Shown here in pieces: positions 11,501 to 24,744 of a stretch of 64,000 nt of DNA. The stretch is from contig NC_086259.1 in the NCBI RefSeq assembly GCF_021018805.1, forward strand, positions 11,809,001-11,873,000. The letters are read 5' to 3'. This stretch comes from Prinia subflava. Its lineage: Eukaryota; Chordata; Aves; Passeriformes; Cisticolidae. Below the pieces are notes generated by a model. The model was not told the origin of the DNA and searched no databases. It saw only the letters and a list, made by a program, of their open reading frames with translations. How positions within the stretch are numbered: position 1 is the stretch's first letter; every line of letters begins with the position of its first letter. The translations under genes and the position numbers were made by a program.

Positions 11501-14500
11501 GATCTGTATCCTTTCTCTTTAGTACTATTCCCTGCAGGACTAGCTGGCAGGTTAAGTCAAGACTGGAAAAGTAGGTCCTTTTGGAGGCCAGGAAACAATG
11601 CTTTGTGTATTCTCACTCCAATAGTTGATTTTTTTTTTCAGTAGCTTTTAAAAAAAGGGGGCAAGATTGTTTTGTGACTCTTTTTCTGAGGTCAGAGACC
11701 TTGGCCAGGTAGGAATCTCTCTGGTTTTCAGTGACTCAGAGGGGACAGCTTTTCCTAGGGATGGGGGACACCACTCTGTGGTGCAAGTTTTCTCTCTGAA
11801 GTGCTTGATCTGCCTCTGCATGGGACATCAGACCCAGCATAAATAGGAATAAAAACTGGAACTGGACAACAAATCATTATCTACCTACCTTTTCTTCTCA
11901 TTTAATGAATTTAAAATTGCCTTAGTTTACAAAAAAAAACCCCAAAAATATATCACGATATTTTTCCAAAACTTCAGTTCAGAACCAAAGTTCAGTTTTA
12001 AGAATAAGACCCCACCCCTGCTTTCTGTGATTTTGGAGGGATAACAATGGAACAAGCAAGCAAGCTTTTCTCTTTCTTCCTTTTCCATTCTTCAATTCTA
12101 TTGTACCAGAACTATTATTAAAAATAAACTCATCTTACCCCACACAATTTTCTCTAAAATCTGCATCCCCTTGAGGAAAGAAAGAGTATCTTTGGAATGG
12201 TATTTGTCTATTCCTAGCAAGATCAAATCTTGCTGAAAAATGCGATACTGGGAGCACCCCTGGCAGCACTGTGGGAGGCACTGGTGTGGGGTCCTGGGTG
12301 GCTGAGCCAGAGCAGGAGGGCTCTCCTGAGAGAGGGGAGCTTGGGCCAAGGCTGATTCTGCTTTGAGACAGTGTGAAGAGTCCTCTGAAGTCTGTGCCAG
12401 TGTCCAGTCCAGCCTAAAAACCTGAAGAGTCAGAGCCTCTTTCTCCATCCTTGTGGTAAACCCAGGCAGTGGTTCAGCCTGGCCACAGCCGCTGACTTGT
12501 TACACAGGACTGGCAATTACCTTCCAGGAAAACAAAAGGAACATTTTGGAATCTGCACTTAGTGGCTGAATACGTATCATGCCTCTATTTTCATAGGCTG
12601 GATAAGCAGAGAAAGGAAAAAACTAGAAGTAAACTAGAGAAGAAGAGTTGACCAGATCAACATGCCTTCAGACTGCAGCAGGATCTGTTTCTCTTTCTAC
12701 TTCACCCCCCTCTGCATCCACTTTATGTTAAGTGACAAGCAGTTGGCAGGTTTTGCAGATATATTGACAATAGAGGACATATGATACAGCTGTCAAGATT
12801 TGTCTTACCAGGGTTTCAGCTGGTTTTTACTAACCGACAGCCAACAGCCAGATTTTGGGGGTTGTGACCTCGAGTTATTTGAAAGAACAGGCAGGCAACA
12901 CATTTTATGCACTAGTCTGCTGTTCCTAGAATATTTTTAGAATTTACTGTCATAAAACTTGACTCTGGTTAATGACTCTCTAAAAAATATTTAAAAAAAA
13001 GTGATTGGAAAGGACGTACCTTGTGAACAGAACTGGAAATTTAAACAGTCATGGGGCCCTACCTTGGATAGTGCTGAACAAGAGCTTCCTGCAAAGTGCC
13101 AAATAGTCTCACCTCCGAGGAGTAATACAGAAAGTGAAGGGTTTTAGCCCAGTATACTACATTCTCTTCAGCGAGGATAGCCCACATTATGTTTCTCAGT
13201 TCCTCCAATTCTTCTTCTTTTAAAGCTAAAATAATAAAGGGTTTGGACTTCTAACAGCAGAGCCTCTCCTGTCTGCCTCATATGCACTACGTGTATTTCT
13301 TACAGACATCCTATTTCCATAATCCTAAAGGTCTCATGTAACATTACTAATGCATCATTTCCATGTGATGCCTCTGTTGTAGTTTGGGAGGAAAAGGAAG
13401 GACTGCAGTTGTAGAATAGACAGGTGGCATCAGTCAAACTCGGACCCCACCTCAGCTTAAATGAAAAATAAATCAAATTTGGATTGCCAAAGAGATGTAC
13501 AAATTCCTACAAAGCATTTGGATATTGCATAATGATTTGACTAAATTACTCCTGTCAAGTGTAAAAATAATGGAAAACTTGAAAAACATAGTAACTGTCC
13601 AACAAATAACCTCAAAATACTCACCAGTGGATTAGGCTCAATGGAGCTCACTAACCTATTTAGCTGTCCTGGTGGAATGAGCAGACTAACAGAAAACCCT
13701 CTCCACTGTGTGCTCTCCATGTAAGGGCAGAGGAAATCCTCCTAACAGGTAGCAGCTCCTGGAGATGGGAGCTTGAAGGCCTTGCTGGTGGGTGCTTTGG
13801 AGAGGGGAGTTGGCATCTTGTAAGGTTGGCCACGGTGTTGTGTGACTTGAATAACAACACACCCTTAAATTCAAAAGAAAGAACTTCCCAGGGACCCTCT
13901 GGTCTTCAGAAGACAAGGGAGGAGCCAAAGGAGAACTCTCCACAATGTTCTCTAAACTAGCCAACTCCTTGTTCCTTGTTACTGCCAAGAATTCCATTAT
14001 TGCTAGGGAACACACCACAACAATTACAAATTTTAAATTGAATTAGACTTAAGGAGACTGGTCTATAGTAACATATTTATATGATTGGTTTCTAATGTTG
14101 TAATTAATTATAAAAATAACTTGCCTGCAGCTATCACATACATATCTATATTTAAATAAGTCTGTTTTGTCTTATCAAGATGCGGGTTAACAAAGAAAAA
14201 ATCAGTTATTTAATGTTTATTAATGAATCATTAAACTAAAACCAGTGTGCAAATCCTTTCTTGCATCTTTACATACATCACAGTCAGAAACATTACAGCT
14301 GGTGTGTACAAAACATTTTTCAGGAATGGCTTATGTGCAGTAAGTTTATATCCTATTCACATCTGAATTAACATTCAGCTGTAGGCAAGTGAATTACAGA
14401 CCTGTGTTGAAGTCTCTTAATCATAAATGTCTTCTTGTCAAATCACAAAATAAACAGGAGCAGTCAAGACACAGAAGAACCTGCCATTAACATCACACTG

Positions 14501-17500
14501 TTTGATGCTAATTCTGTCTTTGAAGAACTCTATAACATATACCCTGCAGTATTTCTCTGCTGTATGATTTCTCTGCTGTCAAAATTCAGGTTTTTCCAAA
14601 GTTATCACACTGCAGGGGAGGCTGCAGGAAGTACTGAAGAAAACACTAGGAATTAGTCTTCATTTCCCCTGTTGTTCCCCCTACCCCAACTCAAAGTGCA
14701 AAGTCTCATACTTAAGGTCACTGATCCTTCCTACTCCTTTCAACCTTACTAAAAGAGAGGGATGGGCATATTTTCATCACCTAGCAATAATATTCCATCC
14801 TCTCTGTGCAGCATAACCAGTGCTTCCCTCCAGCAGGACACACTCACTTCAGAATTTGCTTCCAGTTCCTGCCCTCAAGGAGTGACCTCCCCCACCCAAC
14901 ACCCTCACTGGGCTCCTGACCTGCCCTTCCTACACCTGGGTGATGCTCAGGCTGGGGGAAATACAAATTACAATGTGTGGAACGCTAAAAAGCTATTCTG
15001 CTCTCCAACACTTTTTTTTTTTCTTCTGAAGTGTTGCAATGCTTTCTTTCTATCTCAACAGCAGTTCAGAAATTTTGCACTGATAAATCTGGGGAAGGAA
15101 TATTTACACAAACACTTGCCAAGACACACAGTACAGCTGCTGAAAAAGTTCTCACCCACTAACTAGAAGACATGTGATGTTCTCTGGCCATATCATATTT
15201 TTTAGTAGGCTTTGATTTGAAAGGTAACATCTGTAAGTCAAACACTTCTATTTGTTAAGAAAACAGATATATTAGTCTCCCAGCAAAAATAAGGAAAACA
15301 TTGTCAAGTTCAGAGGCAGAAAAAAAACACTTAGAGAATTTTGCCAGAGTGGGATTTTAACATTTTAGACTGCATCAAAAGGTATGAAGTGCCTTGACAT
15401 ACCCTTGATTTTTCTCCAATACTCAAATAAATAATTGACAATTTCCCCAGCAGAGTATGGGATGCTCAGGAAAAATGTATGTGAATTTCAGATTAAAAAT
15501 ACAAATACTTCTTTAACTACTAGACCCATTTCAGGGAGATGGGTATATTTTTTCTTAGGCAGAACCTTTATGGTGCCCCCAAGGATGATTCAGAGCCTGG
15601 TCTCTGATGCATGAAAGTTGAAGCCTCAAAGTCCTACTGAAGTCATTGGGACTCAGCTCTGGTATGAACTGTATCCACCTAAGGAGTCATCTAAGAGGAA
15701 CTGTAACACATTTTCCTGACTTGAAATAATTCATGTGTGCTCTGATCTATTGTAGAGCAGTAAAATTCTTTGTTTTCATCAGAATATTTAGCAAAAGATT
15801 TTTCAAGTGTTTTTGGTTGTTTTGACAATCTCAGCCTTTCAAAGACAAGTTTATGTTGCATAACTGTATCTTCATAAGCCCTAAACTGTAATAAAAGATG
15901 AAGTTGTGATGTGGACAGAGAGGAAATAGGAAATGGTGTAGCAGCAGTAAAAACACAGAAGAGTGCCTGTTCTCAGAAACAGAATCCTGCGAGATGCTGG
16001 ATGAAGATATTGGGAATATTCCCATCCTGTGAAGCCAGAGTGTGCTCGGCTGCTTTCAGAATGAAAACAAATGACTGGCAATTGCTCAGGGTGGTGAAAG
16101 TGGGAATTGCATTTCGTTTCATGTGCCTTACTTGCAGCCCTTCAGCGTTAAAACGATGATCTTTTTTTTTAAAGCAAATCACAAGGGTATCAGGAAAGAG
16201 AAAAACAAACAAACAAGAGCTGGGTAAAAAAATCCCTGAGCAACAGGAGCAAGTCTCAGTTAATGCTGTTTACCTTATTGGTGCAAAAGGAAAGATACTG
16301 TAAAAGTATTTTCTTCTTCCCACCCTAGAGAAAAGCTTGTGCTGTTCACAGAGCAGCCACAGCCCCTGGTCCATGGGGCCGCTTGGATACAGTCACTGTC
16401 AAAATCCAAAGTCTTTCCTTTACCCAGGAAAGTTTCCCAGCCATGTGAACATGCACACAGAACATTTCCCAACATATATGTAAAATTGTTGACATACCTT
16501 TAAATAATCTTTGTCATAGTGTTCTGTACACATCAGCAGGGGGGCTCTCCAGTTTTGCAAGTGTCATTTGAAATAAATATTTGTATTTAAATTCTGTTGT
16601 GTTACCATATATCCTTAAGCAGATTGGAAAATTTCAAAATATTTACAGATATTTGAGACATCGCCAAATGTGTTTGGGGTGGTGGATGGGGAAGGCACAT
16701 CTGCTGTCCATTTTCTGCAGTATGAATGCTTACATTTTTGTTGTTGAGGAAAAAAAAAAGAAAAGAGGGCTTCAACAGATAAAGACAGCTCCTCATCCTC
16801 AGGCATTGCTAATGTGTATCAGTTGCCCAGCTCCTGGGATATGCATGAGGTAGTTGTTCTGTACTTTCTGAAAAATACAGTTCTTTGTGCATTTTTTCCT
16901 TTGTAAACACAGATTAAGCAGCACTAAGCAGACTATTAAGAAAATACTTCCAACATTTCTCATGTGAGAAAAGTCTTCTCCATATCTTTTCAAAAGCCAA
17001 AGTAAGCTTTCAGAATTTGGAAGGGAAAAAAACACACAGGTCCTAAAATAAATTTAGCACTATCCTGTATTTTATATGTCCAGAGGAAAACAAATCAAGA
17101 GGGATGTGATCCAAAGAAGAGTAAATGGACATGGCAGTACCAGAGAGAAAACATAAGGACAAATTTGCTCCCTTTATAATATTCATATGATACTTAACAA
17201 GTCAAAGCTCTGTGTTTGTGAGGCCAGAGCCAAGTGCTGGTTCACCAATTAACATCCCTGTTTGCACAGACTGGAATAAACAAGCACAGATATTCAGATA
17301 AAATAGAGAGATGAATCCTCCCTAAGCCCTGCTGACACACTCTAATACCCAATTGTTCATACCTTCTTGCCTTTTTTAAAGGTTTTTAAATACCTGATCC
17401 TGCAACCATCACTTACACCTTACTTATTCTCTAATCTCATCCTTTCTGATAGGAACAACTACTCAGGGAGTTTATGTCTCTGCTCAGCAGACAGCAGGTC

Positions 17501-18404
17501 ACAGGCCCTGGGTGCCATGGGACTTGTAGTGCCCACACTGAGCACACTGTGGGATCTTGGTGATGCTGCCAATTTACCTGGTGCTGTCTACTCTGGGAAT
17601 AAAGCCTGACTTATTTACACCTCTTACCCAAGAACCATATTTCTCTGCCATGTATCTTTAGCTGTAAAAATTAAGAACAATCTGATCAGCTGCATAATAT
17701 TTCACATTTAAATATAAAACAGGGGACATGGGTCATTAGTCTTCACTACTCTAGATTCTCTTGAATCTTGACAACAGAACATCAATAAAATACAAGGAAT
17801 TGTGATTCTCTTATCGAGGGCCACACCAACACACCATTTGCTACACCTGTGCCCTGTGTAGGGAGGACAGGCACAATTTCTGCAGGCTTCCTCCATATCT
17901 AACAACTAGGTGGGTTCAGTAGGCATGAGGTTGTACATCTTAATAATTGCTTTTCAGCTAATTGTAAAAGTGGCATATTAACTACTATTTTCAGTAATGG
18001 CAACACTATATTTTAATGATGCTATTTCAGCTTGCTAATTAAGTAGACAGATTAGTGACAGATAAATATCCATTCTTTTACAGAGCTAATAAAGAACTTT
18101 CCTCATGTGAGATGTGCACATACTTCCAGCTAGAAGTTCCCAGAAGAAATGCAGCCACAGATGGGCCAGCTAATCCAGGGAAAACTCCCACCCAGGTACA
18201 TTTACTGTCACTTGCCTTATGGATATTCAGCAGACATGGCAGCTCTTCACATCCCTCTGCACTCTGGCACAGTGTGGGAAATCCAGGCACAGAAAATTCC
18301 CAAAACCTCCTGCATGCAGGCCCAAATACAGTAAAGAACACAAGATTTGATCTGAGACCTTGGAAAAGGCTTCCAGCTGTGGAGACCATAAGCAAGCACG
18401 TGGA
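8511..18404. other. noncoding unique sequence, no gene recognised
   Basis: Nearly 10 kb with no recognisable gene, LTR, CR1 tail or tandem array. Open frames reach 134 codons (14762-15166, plus) and 116 codons (12098-12448, minus) but show no domain, signal peptide or protein-like composition. AT-rich complex sequence around 11030-11480 has many TAAT/ATTA cores and could include an additional regulatory element, though it is not distinctive enough to list separately. Short GC-richer patches, such as 12240-12370, are unexplained. Confidence 0.6.
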
Positions 18405-18805
18405 TTTGTAGTTTAAGCAGAAACATGTTAATCTAGGTAGTGGAGAGTTTTAAGGTTTTAAAGTTAAGATATAGAAGTAGTTATAAAGGCAATAAGAATT
18501 TTTAAGGTGTAGTTCTGTAGGATTATGTGCCACTATATGATTGGATACAATTGTCTGCATTGCTGTAGGACGTATGATACAGTTTAATTAGCTATTGGTG
18601 TGAAAGTTAAAACAATATGTGTGGCAGTAGATTACTGGCTAATAAACCTTTAAAAACCCTTGTAACCCGTGGTCTTGTGACCACTGACCATGAACTCCTG
18701 GCATAAGTGGTGAAGACGTTCTCACCCTTCATGAGACTGAGGCACTAAGTCATGCTCTAAACTTCTTTCAGTGGTCCTGTCTCTCTTAAAATCCCAACGA
18801 CAGAG
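18405..18805 (+). mobile_element. probable degraded retroviral LTR (solo, ends unresolved)
   Basis: About 400 bases that look like an avian endogenous-retrovirus LTR. There is a possible 5' start TGTAGTTTAAG near 18407, an AT-rich U3-like stretch, an AATAAA polyadenylation signal at about 18640, a downstream GT-rich stretch, a U5-like tail with GAGACTGAGGCACTAAG, and a pyrimidine-rich end near CTCTCTTAAAATCCCAACGACA (18781-18802). I could not find matching target-site duplications or a clear inverted terminal repeat, so the boundaries are approximate. No gag, pol or env frame adjoins it. It could alternatively be an old unrelated repeat. Confidence 0.38.
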
Positions 18806-20578
18806 GGCTTCTGAATTTCTATCTACACAGCTGGCAAGGCTTTTGACTGACAGGAGATATTTCTCTTCCACACAACTCAAGAATATCTCCTATAATTGTT
18901 TCTTAGGTTGGTAAAAAGTACTCTTTAGCAGTTGACCAATTATGAATAACTACTCCAGCATTTTCAAGTAACTGATTTTGCTTTTACCTTTTCTGCACTA
19001 TGAAGGTTCATCAATGTATATCTAAGATACAAACTAAAGACTATGTAGGGAACACATGAGCAAGCTGTCCCTAAATGACCTTGATTTTCAGCCATGTAAT
19101 TTTGCTTGCAGGTCATCACGCATGAATTTGGGATGCTGCATGGATCATTACATATTGCCCTTGAATTATTTATTTACTGCACTTGACTGCTGTCTATTCT
19201 CTCTCAGACTTTGAGGGGAGAGTAGCTTGTGAGAAGGGTGTGGAACAAGGCTGGATCACAGGAAACCATGGTTAGAAATTCAGTGTACAGCTAATTTGCC
19301 CTGTCACTTCTCTAGGCCTTCTTTCCCACTTTTGCCTAACTGTCCTTCAGCTGCTGGGGGTTTCTATTCCTGTGTCAAAATTTAAAAAACTTGCTGATTT
19401 GTTATAGATAGGGAAATTGCTCAACATTATAGACTACTTTAAGAATGCACTCTTCTTAAAATGAGTCAGTATCAGGAGCACCAGGTTCTCACTGATACTC
19501 ATTGTTACCTATCCTGTTCCAGCCTTCTCACTCATTTTAAGTACAAAGCCACCATCAAGCTGTCAGCCCTAACAAGGCAGTCACCTCCTGCCCCCATTCA
19601 AATCCAGGTGCCTCTGCACCAAAACACACCTACAGTATCACATTTATTTCCAAGAACCTATTTACCTTCTCTTGGACTGGTTAAATATATTTTTATCATT
19701 ATTATTTCTCCTAAATTTACAGTTTCTAGGTTGATTTGGCACTTATTCAATCCTCTCTTGCCCAGTTACTCCTCTGTACCTTCATCTAGGGAGGATGAAT
19801 TGGGCTGAAGGATGGAACCCTACACAGAACTGTAAAATGCAGCTACTGCTGCTCTTTCAGCCCAACACCAACTTTTCCCATGTGCATGAGAAAACACCAT
19901 TTTTTCCCCATTTTCCACTGCACATTTTGTCTCTAAGTCTTCAGTTTCCTATTGACATTGACTCACCCCACAAGCCAAGGGTAAGATGATCTGTGCAGCA
20001 GTGTTCAGCTGCAGGACTTGCTGTGTTCTGATGTAATTTGATGACCATGGGTGCTGATGTAAAAGCTGGCCACATCATGCTCATTCAAACGGCTCCTGTA
20101 AATTCCAGTCTGCTCCTCTCCCAGAGCACTGGAGTGCATTATGGGCTCTGGAGGGGTCCCAGCAGCTTATCCCACCTTGTCATCCTCATGGGACAGCCTG
20201 GCATATGATGGCCATTTAAAGTCTCGTGATGGTGGCATTCTGAGGCAAATGGGAAGGGAAGGACTTGCTGGTCTCAGGAAACAGCAGCACCCTGCTCCTG
20301 TGCAGGTCATAAGGATTGGAGCTTCCCTTGGCTGCTTCCTGCTCGTGAGCAAACAAATATCCCTTGCACAAGTGCCCAAAGGGAGTAGAGCAGCCTGCTT
20401 GGGCCAGAAGAGACACAGCTGCTCCAAGTCCTCAGCAGAAAGGAGTTCAAAAGTCTTTTCAGCAGCAACAAACCCACTGGGGACCAGAGACTATTCCCAA
20501 ACCCACTGGTGATTTGATCCTCTAATGGTCCCAGTTGCCTCAGTTAGACTACAGAAATAGATTGTTACTTTCTCTATA
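18806..20578. other. noncoding sequence between two LTR-like elements
   Basis: Unique-looking sequence with open frames up to 123 codons (20141-20512) that show no domain. I looked here for retroviral internal genes, because LTR-like blocks lie on both sides, and saw no reverse transcriptase, protease, integrase or envelope signature. The two blocks are also dissimilar in sequence, so they are not the two ends of one provirus. Confidence 0.55.
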
Positions 20579-20846
20579 TGATGCCTTAAGTTTTAGCTTT
20601 CATATTTTCCAGATTCTGTGCTGCAATAGTATATAACTCTGAACTTCATATGAAGTGTTAGCAAGTTCTCTTCACAGTTTAGTTGAACAAAACCATCCTT
20701 TTACAGCCCAAGAACCAAGGACACCATTACAGCCTCAGTCCCAAAAAGTAAAAACAACACTGAGGAGAGCAAACTGGGAGGATGGGACTTCATAACCTGA
20801 AGCTGTAATTGCACAATCAACCCCAATACGTAAAAGGACCAAAACT

Positions 20847-20854
20847 TATAAAAG
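20847..20854 (+). promoter_or_regulatory. LTR TATA box
   Basis: TATAAAAG in the middle of the solo LTR, correctly placed upstream of its polyadenylation signal. If still active it would start transcription rightwards, about 30 bases downstream. Activity cannot be judged from sequence. Confidence 0.55.
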
Positions 20855-20937
20855 TGTGAAAACTCTTGGCTCAAAGCCCATCTTAGGTCCATCCTTAGCT
20901 CTTGAACTGCCCAATGTGCATACTTTAAAGGCCCTTT

Positions 20938-20943
20938 AATAAA
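20938..20943 (+). terminator. LTR polyadenylation signal
   Basis: AATAAA followed within 30 bases by a T-rich stretch (CTTCTTTATTCCTTTG), which is the usual arrangement at the R/U5 boundary of a retroviral LTR. Confidence 0.55.
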
Positions 20944-21779
20944 TACCTTCTTTATTCCTTTGACACTGCCTAGCCTCTGTTCTAGGTAGCCTCTTAAGGC
21001 ATCATATACTTCTTACTTAAGGATTTGACAGAAGAAATCATTGCCACTGTTCAGCCCACCCAAATCCAAGGGATTGGCTGTGCTGGCCACCTACAGCTGC
21101 CCTCGAGGGGAGTGGCAGAAGAAGCAGCACAACACTGTGAGGGAAAAACCATCTGATGAGCATCCATGCAACTCCTGCTCTAGGGCAGCAGGGATCTCAC
21201 CTACTGACTTTAAAACTGAGACTTTTAAAGCCTGAACTTCTGTTTTAATAAAATAATAGTGCAGTTCTGACAGTAATGGCAAGAAATACACCAGGTTCTT
21301 GGGTATCTTATTAATGAGAAACATTAAGCTGAGTAAGTGATACACTTTGGCTTTTATTGAACCAAAACCCACAAATAAATATACTTGTTCCCATGAATAG
21401 GGATTCATTCTTCACTTGAATGAGTCTATAATTTAATCCATTGTTACACCCTAACCAGAGCCAATATTTAACATCTTTTCTAATCAAGCTCTAATTTAAT
21501 ATTTTTAAAATTCTTTTGAATTAGTTGAAATACTTTCATTTTTTTTCTTTTATGAAGGAAAGTTCCTTTTTCTTGCCTATGATTGAGTTTGATGTGGCTT
21601 TGTTAGAGCTCTCTTAAGATATACAGTACACATTTTTATTCTTCTTATCTAAGTTTCCAGGATTTGATCAATAGTACAGCATATTTTTCTATCCAAGAAC
21701 TAACCAAATTTATTCAACAGATTATACATTAATTTTACCATTAGAACATAATATGAGTAGATAATCCACAAAAATGCTT

Positions 21780-22000
21780 CAGATTTTTTGAAAGTGAATT
21801 TAATTATAACTAGTAATGTGCATTTGAGAATTATAATTATGAAAAGTCATGTTCTATAAATCTGAAATGACAGATTATATGTCAAAGCCTTATTGCAGAG
21901 GAATTAGAGTACCGATTTATTAGTTGTAAATGTCTGATTATTGCAGCTTTGCTAAAAAACATGATCACAGCATATTCTAGCTGGATTTAACATGTTTAAT
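21780..22000. promoter_or_regulatory. candidate conserved AT-rich noncoding element
   Basis: Complex AT-rich sequence with repeated AATTATAA/TTATAATT and TTATTAG cores of homeodomain type, no homopolymers and no retroelement signature. It resembles AT-rich conserved elements of vertebrate gene deserts, but this is judged from texture only. Confidence 0.22.
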
Positions 22001-24721
22001 CCTTCCAACAAGAATCATATTTTGAACAGAAAGCAGGACTGTGTTAATTTGTTTATGAGACAGATTTAGACAACTAATCTTTGTCTTATGATCCCTGAAT
22101 AGTAATAATTTCAAAATACTTCACAATACTTTTATTTTTCCAGCTGCAGACTACAGCTGATTATGAAATTTACATTCATCTGTAAGCACCATGATCATCA
22201 CTTGGCTTTAGGAATGATGCTTCCCATTATTTCTCAGCTACTGAGGGACACCCTGTGCACACGATGTCTGAATCACTCTGCCAAAGATTTACCCACTCAC
22301 GTGGAGGAAGTTATGGAGGGCAACCACAATGTTGGGATTCCTCTTCTGCCTCTCCCCACACAAGCACTGCAACTTCCCAGCAAGTCCAAAAGTGCCAAAC
22401 AAACTTACTGTGTTTGCATTGACTGAAAACAAAGCCCTCTTTTTCACTAACCAACCATGGGGTATGGAACAGGGTGGGTTTCCCTCAGATCCATTAGTGT
22501 TACACTTTCTTACGAGGTTCCTTCTTGGGAAAGACAGGCTACAGTTTATAAATACTACTGACAGTTCTGTATCTGTCAAGTTTAAATGAGGATATTTACA
22601 GATCTCGAATGACTCACTACTAATCTATGAGATATATATTTGAAAAACCTTCCTGCTGAACCTAAATTTTATCTGCACCATTGCAAGAACACATTTGTTC
22701 ATCATGTAGCTGAGCAGGAGGAATCAACTCTTTCTCCAGATACCTGCTATCTGGATTTTTATTAGGAATTAGAATTAATCTCAAGATAAATTTGTTTCTA
22801 TGTCTTTAAACAAAAAACCCCTCTGGTGGTTATTTCCTGGCAGTGATGCCATATCAGTTTGGGCACAACCTCACACGTGTGGGGAGCTCCAGCCCCAGGT
22901 GATGCAGCAGAAGTGCCCTGGACTGGCTGAGCTGGGCAAAGGTTCCTGTTCTGCAGGGCAGAAACTGCTCTAGAAAGGCCTCAGTCCCCCCTGGGCTCCC
23001 CAGCACTCCCATCACCCTCACACACATCCCTGGGGTCTGACAAGGTGAGAAACAGATCCTGGGACCACACTGTGCACAGATTTACACATTTTATTTCCTT
23101 TCACAGGAAGAAATTTCTTCCAAATGGCTGCTCAAAAACAAAGGCAACATAAGCATTGCATGAGCCTACAAATAATCTAAATTCTTTTCTGCAAAGAGAA
23201 AACACATTTCTGCTGTGATGATAGCAGGCTCCTAGAGGCTTTAAACATGCCTTGTTGGTATATAGGTATAATCAGAGCAGTAAAAAGGAAACAGACTTTA
23301 TTCAGTAAGAACTGAAAGATCCCATTACAGCCTTGCCATTCAGTTGTCTATCAACCTGCAGTACATGGCACATATTTGCTGCTACATAGTTTCTAAAAAT
23401 AGATGAATAAATAAAAAAAAAAATCTGATGACAGCCTGAACTTCAAAAAACCCTGTCTCACTTTACATCAAGTATAGTCAGGCAGCACTTGGCAATCATT
23501 AATTTCACTCATTTATCACAGGTGCTGCAAACTGAACTGCCTGTGGAGTAAGCTGATAGCAGGCTACAAGCAATCTAGCAGGGTTTTATGAAACAATATT
23601 ACAATATTTTACCAGTCAGCTGTTTCCAGTGAAAAATCAGAAGCAACAGACTACTCGCTCAAGATCAAAACATGTGAATATTCCTGGAAGTCTTTTCTAC
23701 AGCAGATTTCACAGCTTGTATTACTTATCTGCAGTAGGGGACTTATTTGTAACTGTGCTGCAGAGTTACTTGAGGTGGATTGTGATGTTTAGATCTTGCC
23801 ATTGGGTACAAACCCTCACGACAACAAATGATTTTCCTACCAACTCTACAGCTCATTATAGCTAATGAAGAAAATCCTGTTTACATAAAAGAATAAAATC
23901 TCCGTCTCTACAAAGGATAAGTCCTGGCAACTTGACTTTTTTAATATATATGCTCACCACGCACACAGGGTACTTTATCTGAGCTGTAACAAGGTCTGCT
24001 GCACCCCTGGGAGGGTTCAAAATGTGCTTTCAGCAGACCTGTTTGTCACCCATCGTGACTGACTGTGAAGAGGAGCAGCTTGAGGAAACTTAGGCTGCAA
24101 CAGTTTGAGCCCAGCAGGGCCACTCAAGGAGCAAGATACTCACCAGGGGGGATTGCAGGCTTACACATTTGATGTGCAATAAACTGAATTTCTTTGAAAA
24201 ATGTTAACTATAACCTTCATTGAAAGATTAAGATATATAATAAAAATGAGAGAAATATTTGCTGTTCTTTCACCTATTTCCTTTTAATTTTTCTATGTAT
24301 ATATTCAGCCAGAGAGTGGAATAGAAAAATCTGCACTCTTCTCTTAAAGACAGCATAGATCACACTTTGCACTTAGCAGAGAATCTTTTCAGCTTCTCCA
24401 ATACAGAATGAATCTGAGAACCAGACTTTTTTATTTTTTCCTTCATGATAAAAGTCTTCTGATGCCCTTTAGCAAAGACAGAGGATAAATACACACACCT
24501 CAGCCAGTATAAGACAGCAAAACCTACCAGAGAAACCAGGCAAGTATGTTGTCCCATGCTGAGCTCCATGACTTTATGGTTCCATTCCTAATTTAAAGCT
24601 GGCTCAGATGTGTCTATAGGAACTACAGTTCTGTATGACTGTGCAGTCACATCCAAAGAAACACACTGAATTTTTTGGAAGTTGCTAATCCAATTCCTGC
24701 AAAGTCAAGAGGCTTGTTTGC

Positions 24722-24744
24722 AAAAAAAAAAAAAAAAAAAAAAA
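24722..24744. repeat. poly-A homopolymer (23 bp)
   Basis: Twenty-three consecutive A. No recognisable retroposon body precedes it and no flanking duplication was found. Confidence 0.9.

Larger units (their letters stand above)
20579..21004 (+). mobile_element. endogenous retrovirus solo LTR, structurally intact
   Basis: A 426-bp element begins TGATGCCTTAAG and ends CTTAAGGCATCA, a perfect 12-bp terminal inverted repeat of TG...CA type. It is flanked on both sides by the 4-bp duplication TATA (20575-20578 and 21005-21008). Because TATA is its own reverse complement, the visible inverted repeat extends to 16 bp. Inside, TATAAAAG lies at 20847-20854 and the polyadenylation signal AATAAA at 20938-20943, about 90 bases apart, giving U3-R-U5 order on the plus strand. 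No internal proviral genes or second LTR are present, so it is a solo LTR left by LTR-LTR recombination. A 4-bp duplication suits a gammaretrovirus-like (ERV1) family. A short inverted-repeat DNA transposon is the main alternative, but the TATA/AATAAA layout argues against it. Confidence 0.8.

Noticed and set aside
15590..15670. Sequence resembling an ancient amniote interspersed repeat (CCTACTGAAGTCATTGGGA)
   Set aside because: The resemblance covers only about 20 bases and I could not place it in a named family.
18405..21004. Single provirus bounded by the two LTR-like blocks
   Set aside because: The two blocks differ in sequence and no retroviral protein signature lies between them.
22816..22829. 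CTCF-like match on the minus strand
   Set aside because: Only about 11 of 14 positions fit, with the 3' half of the core wrong.
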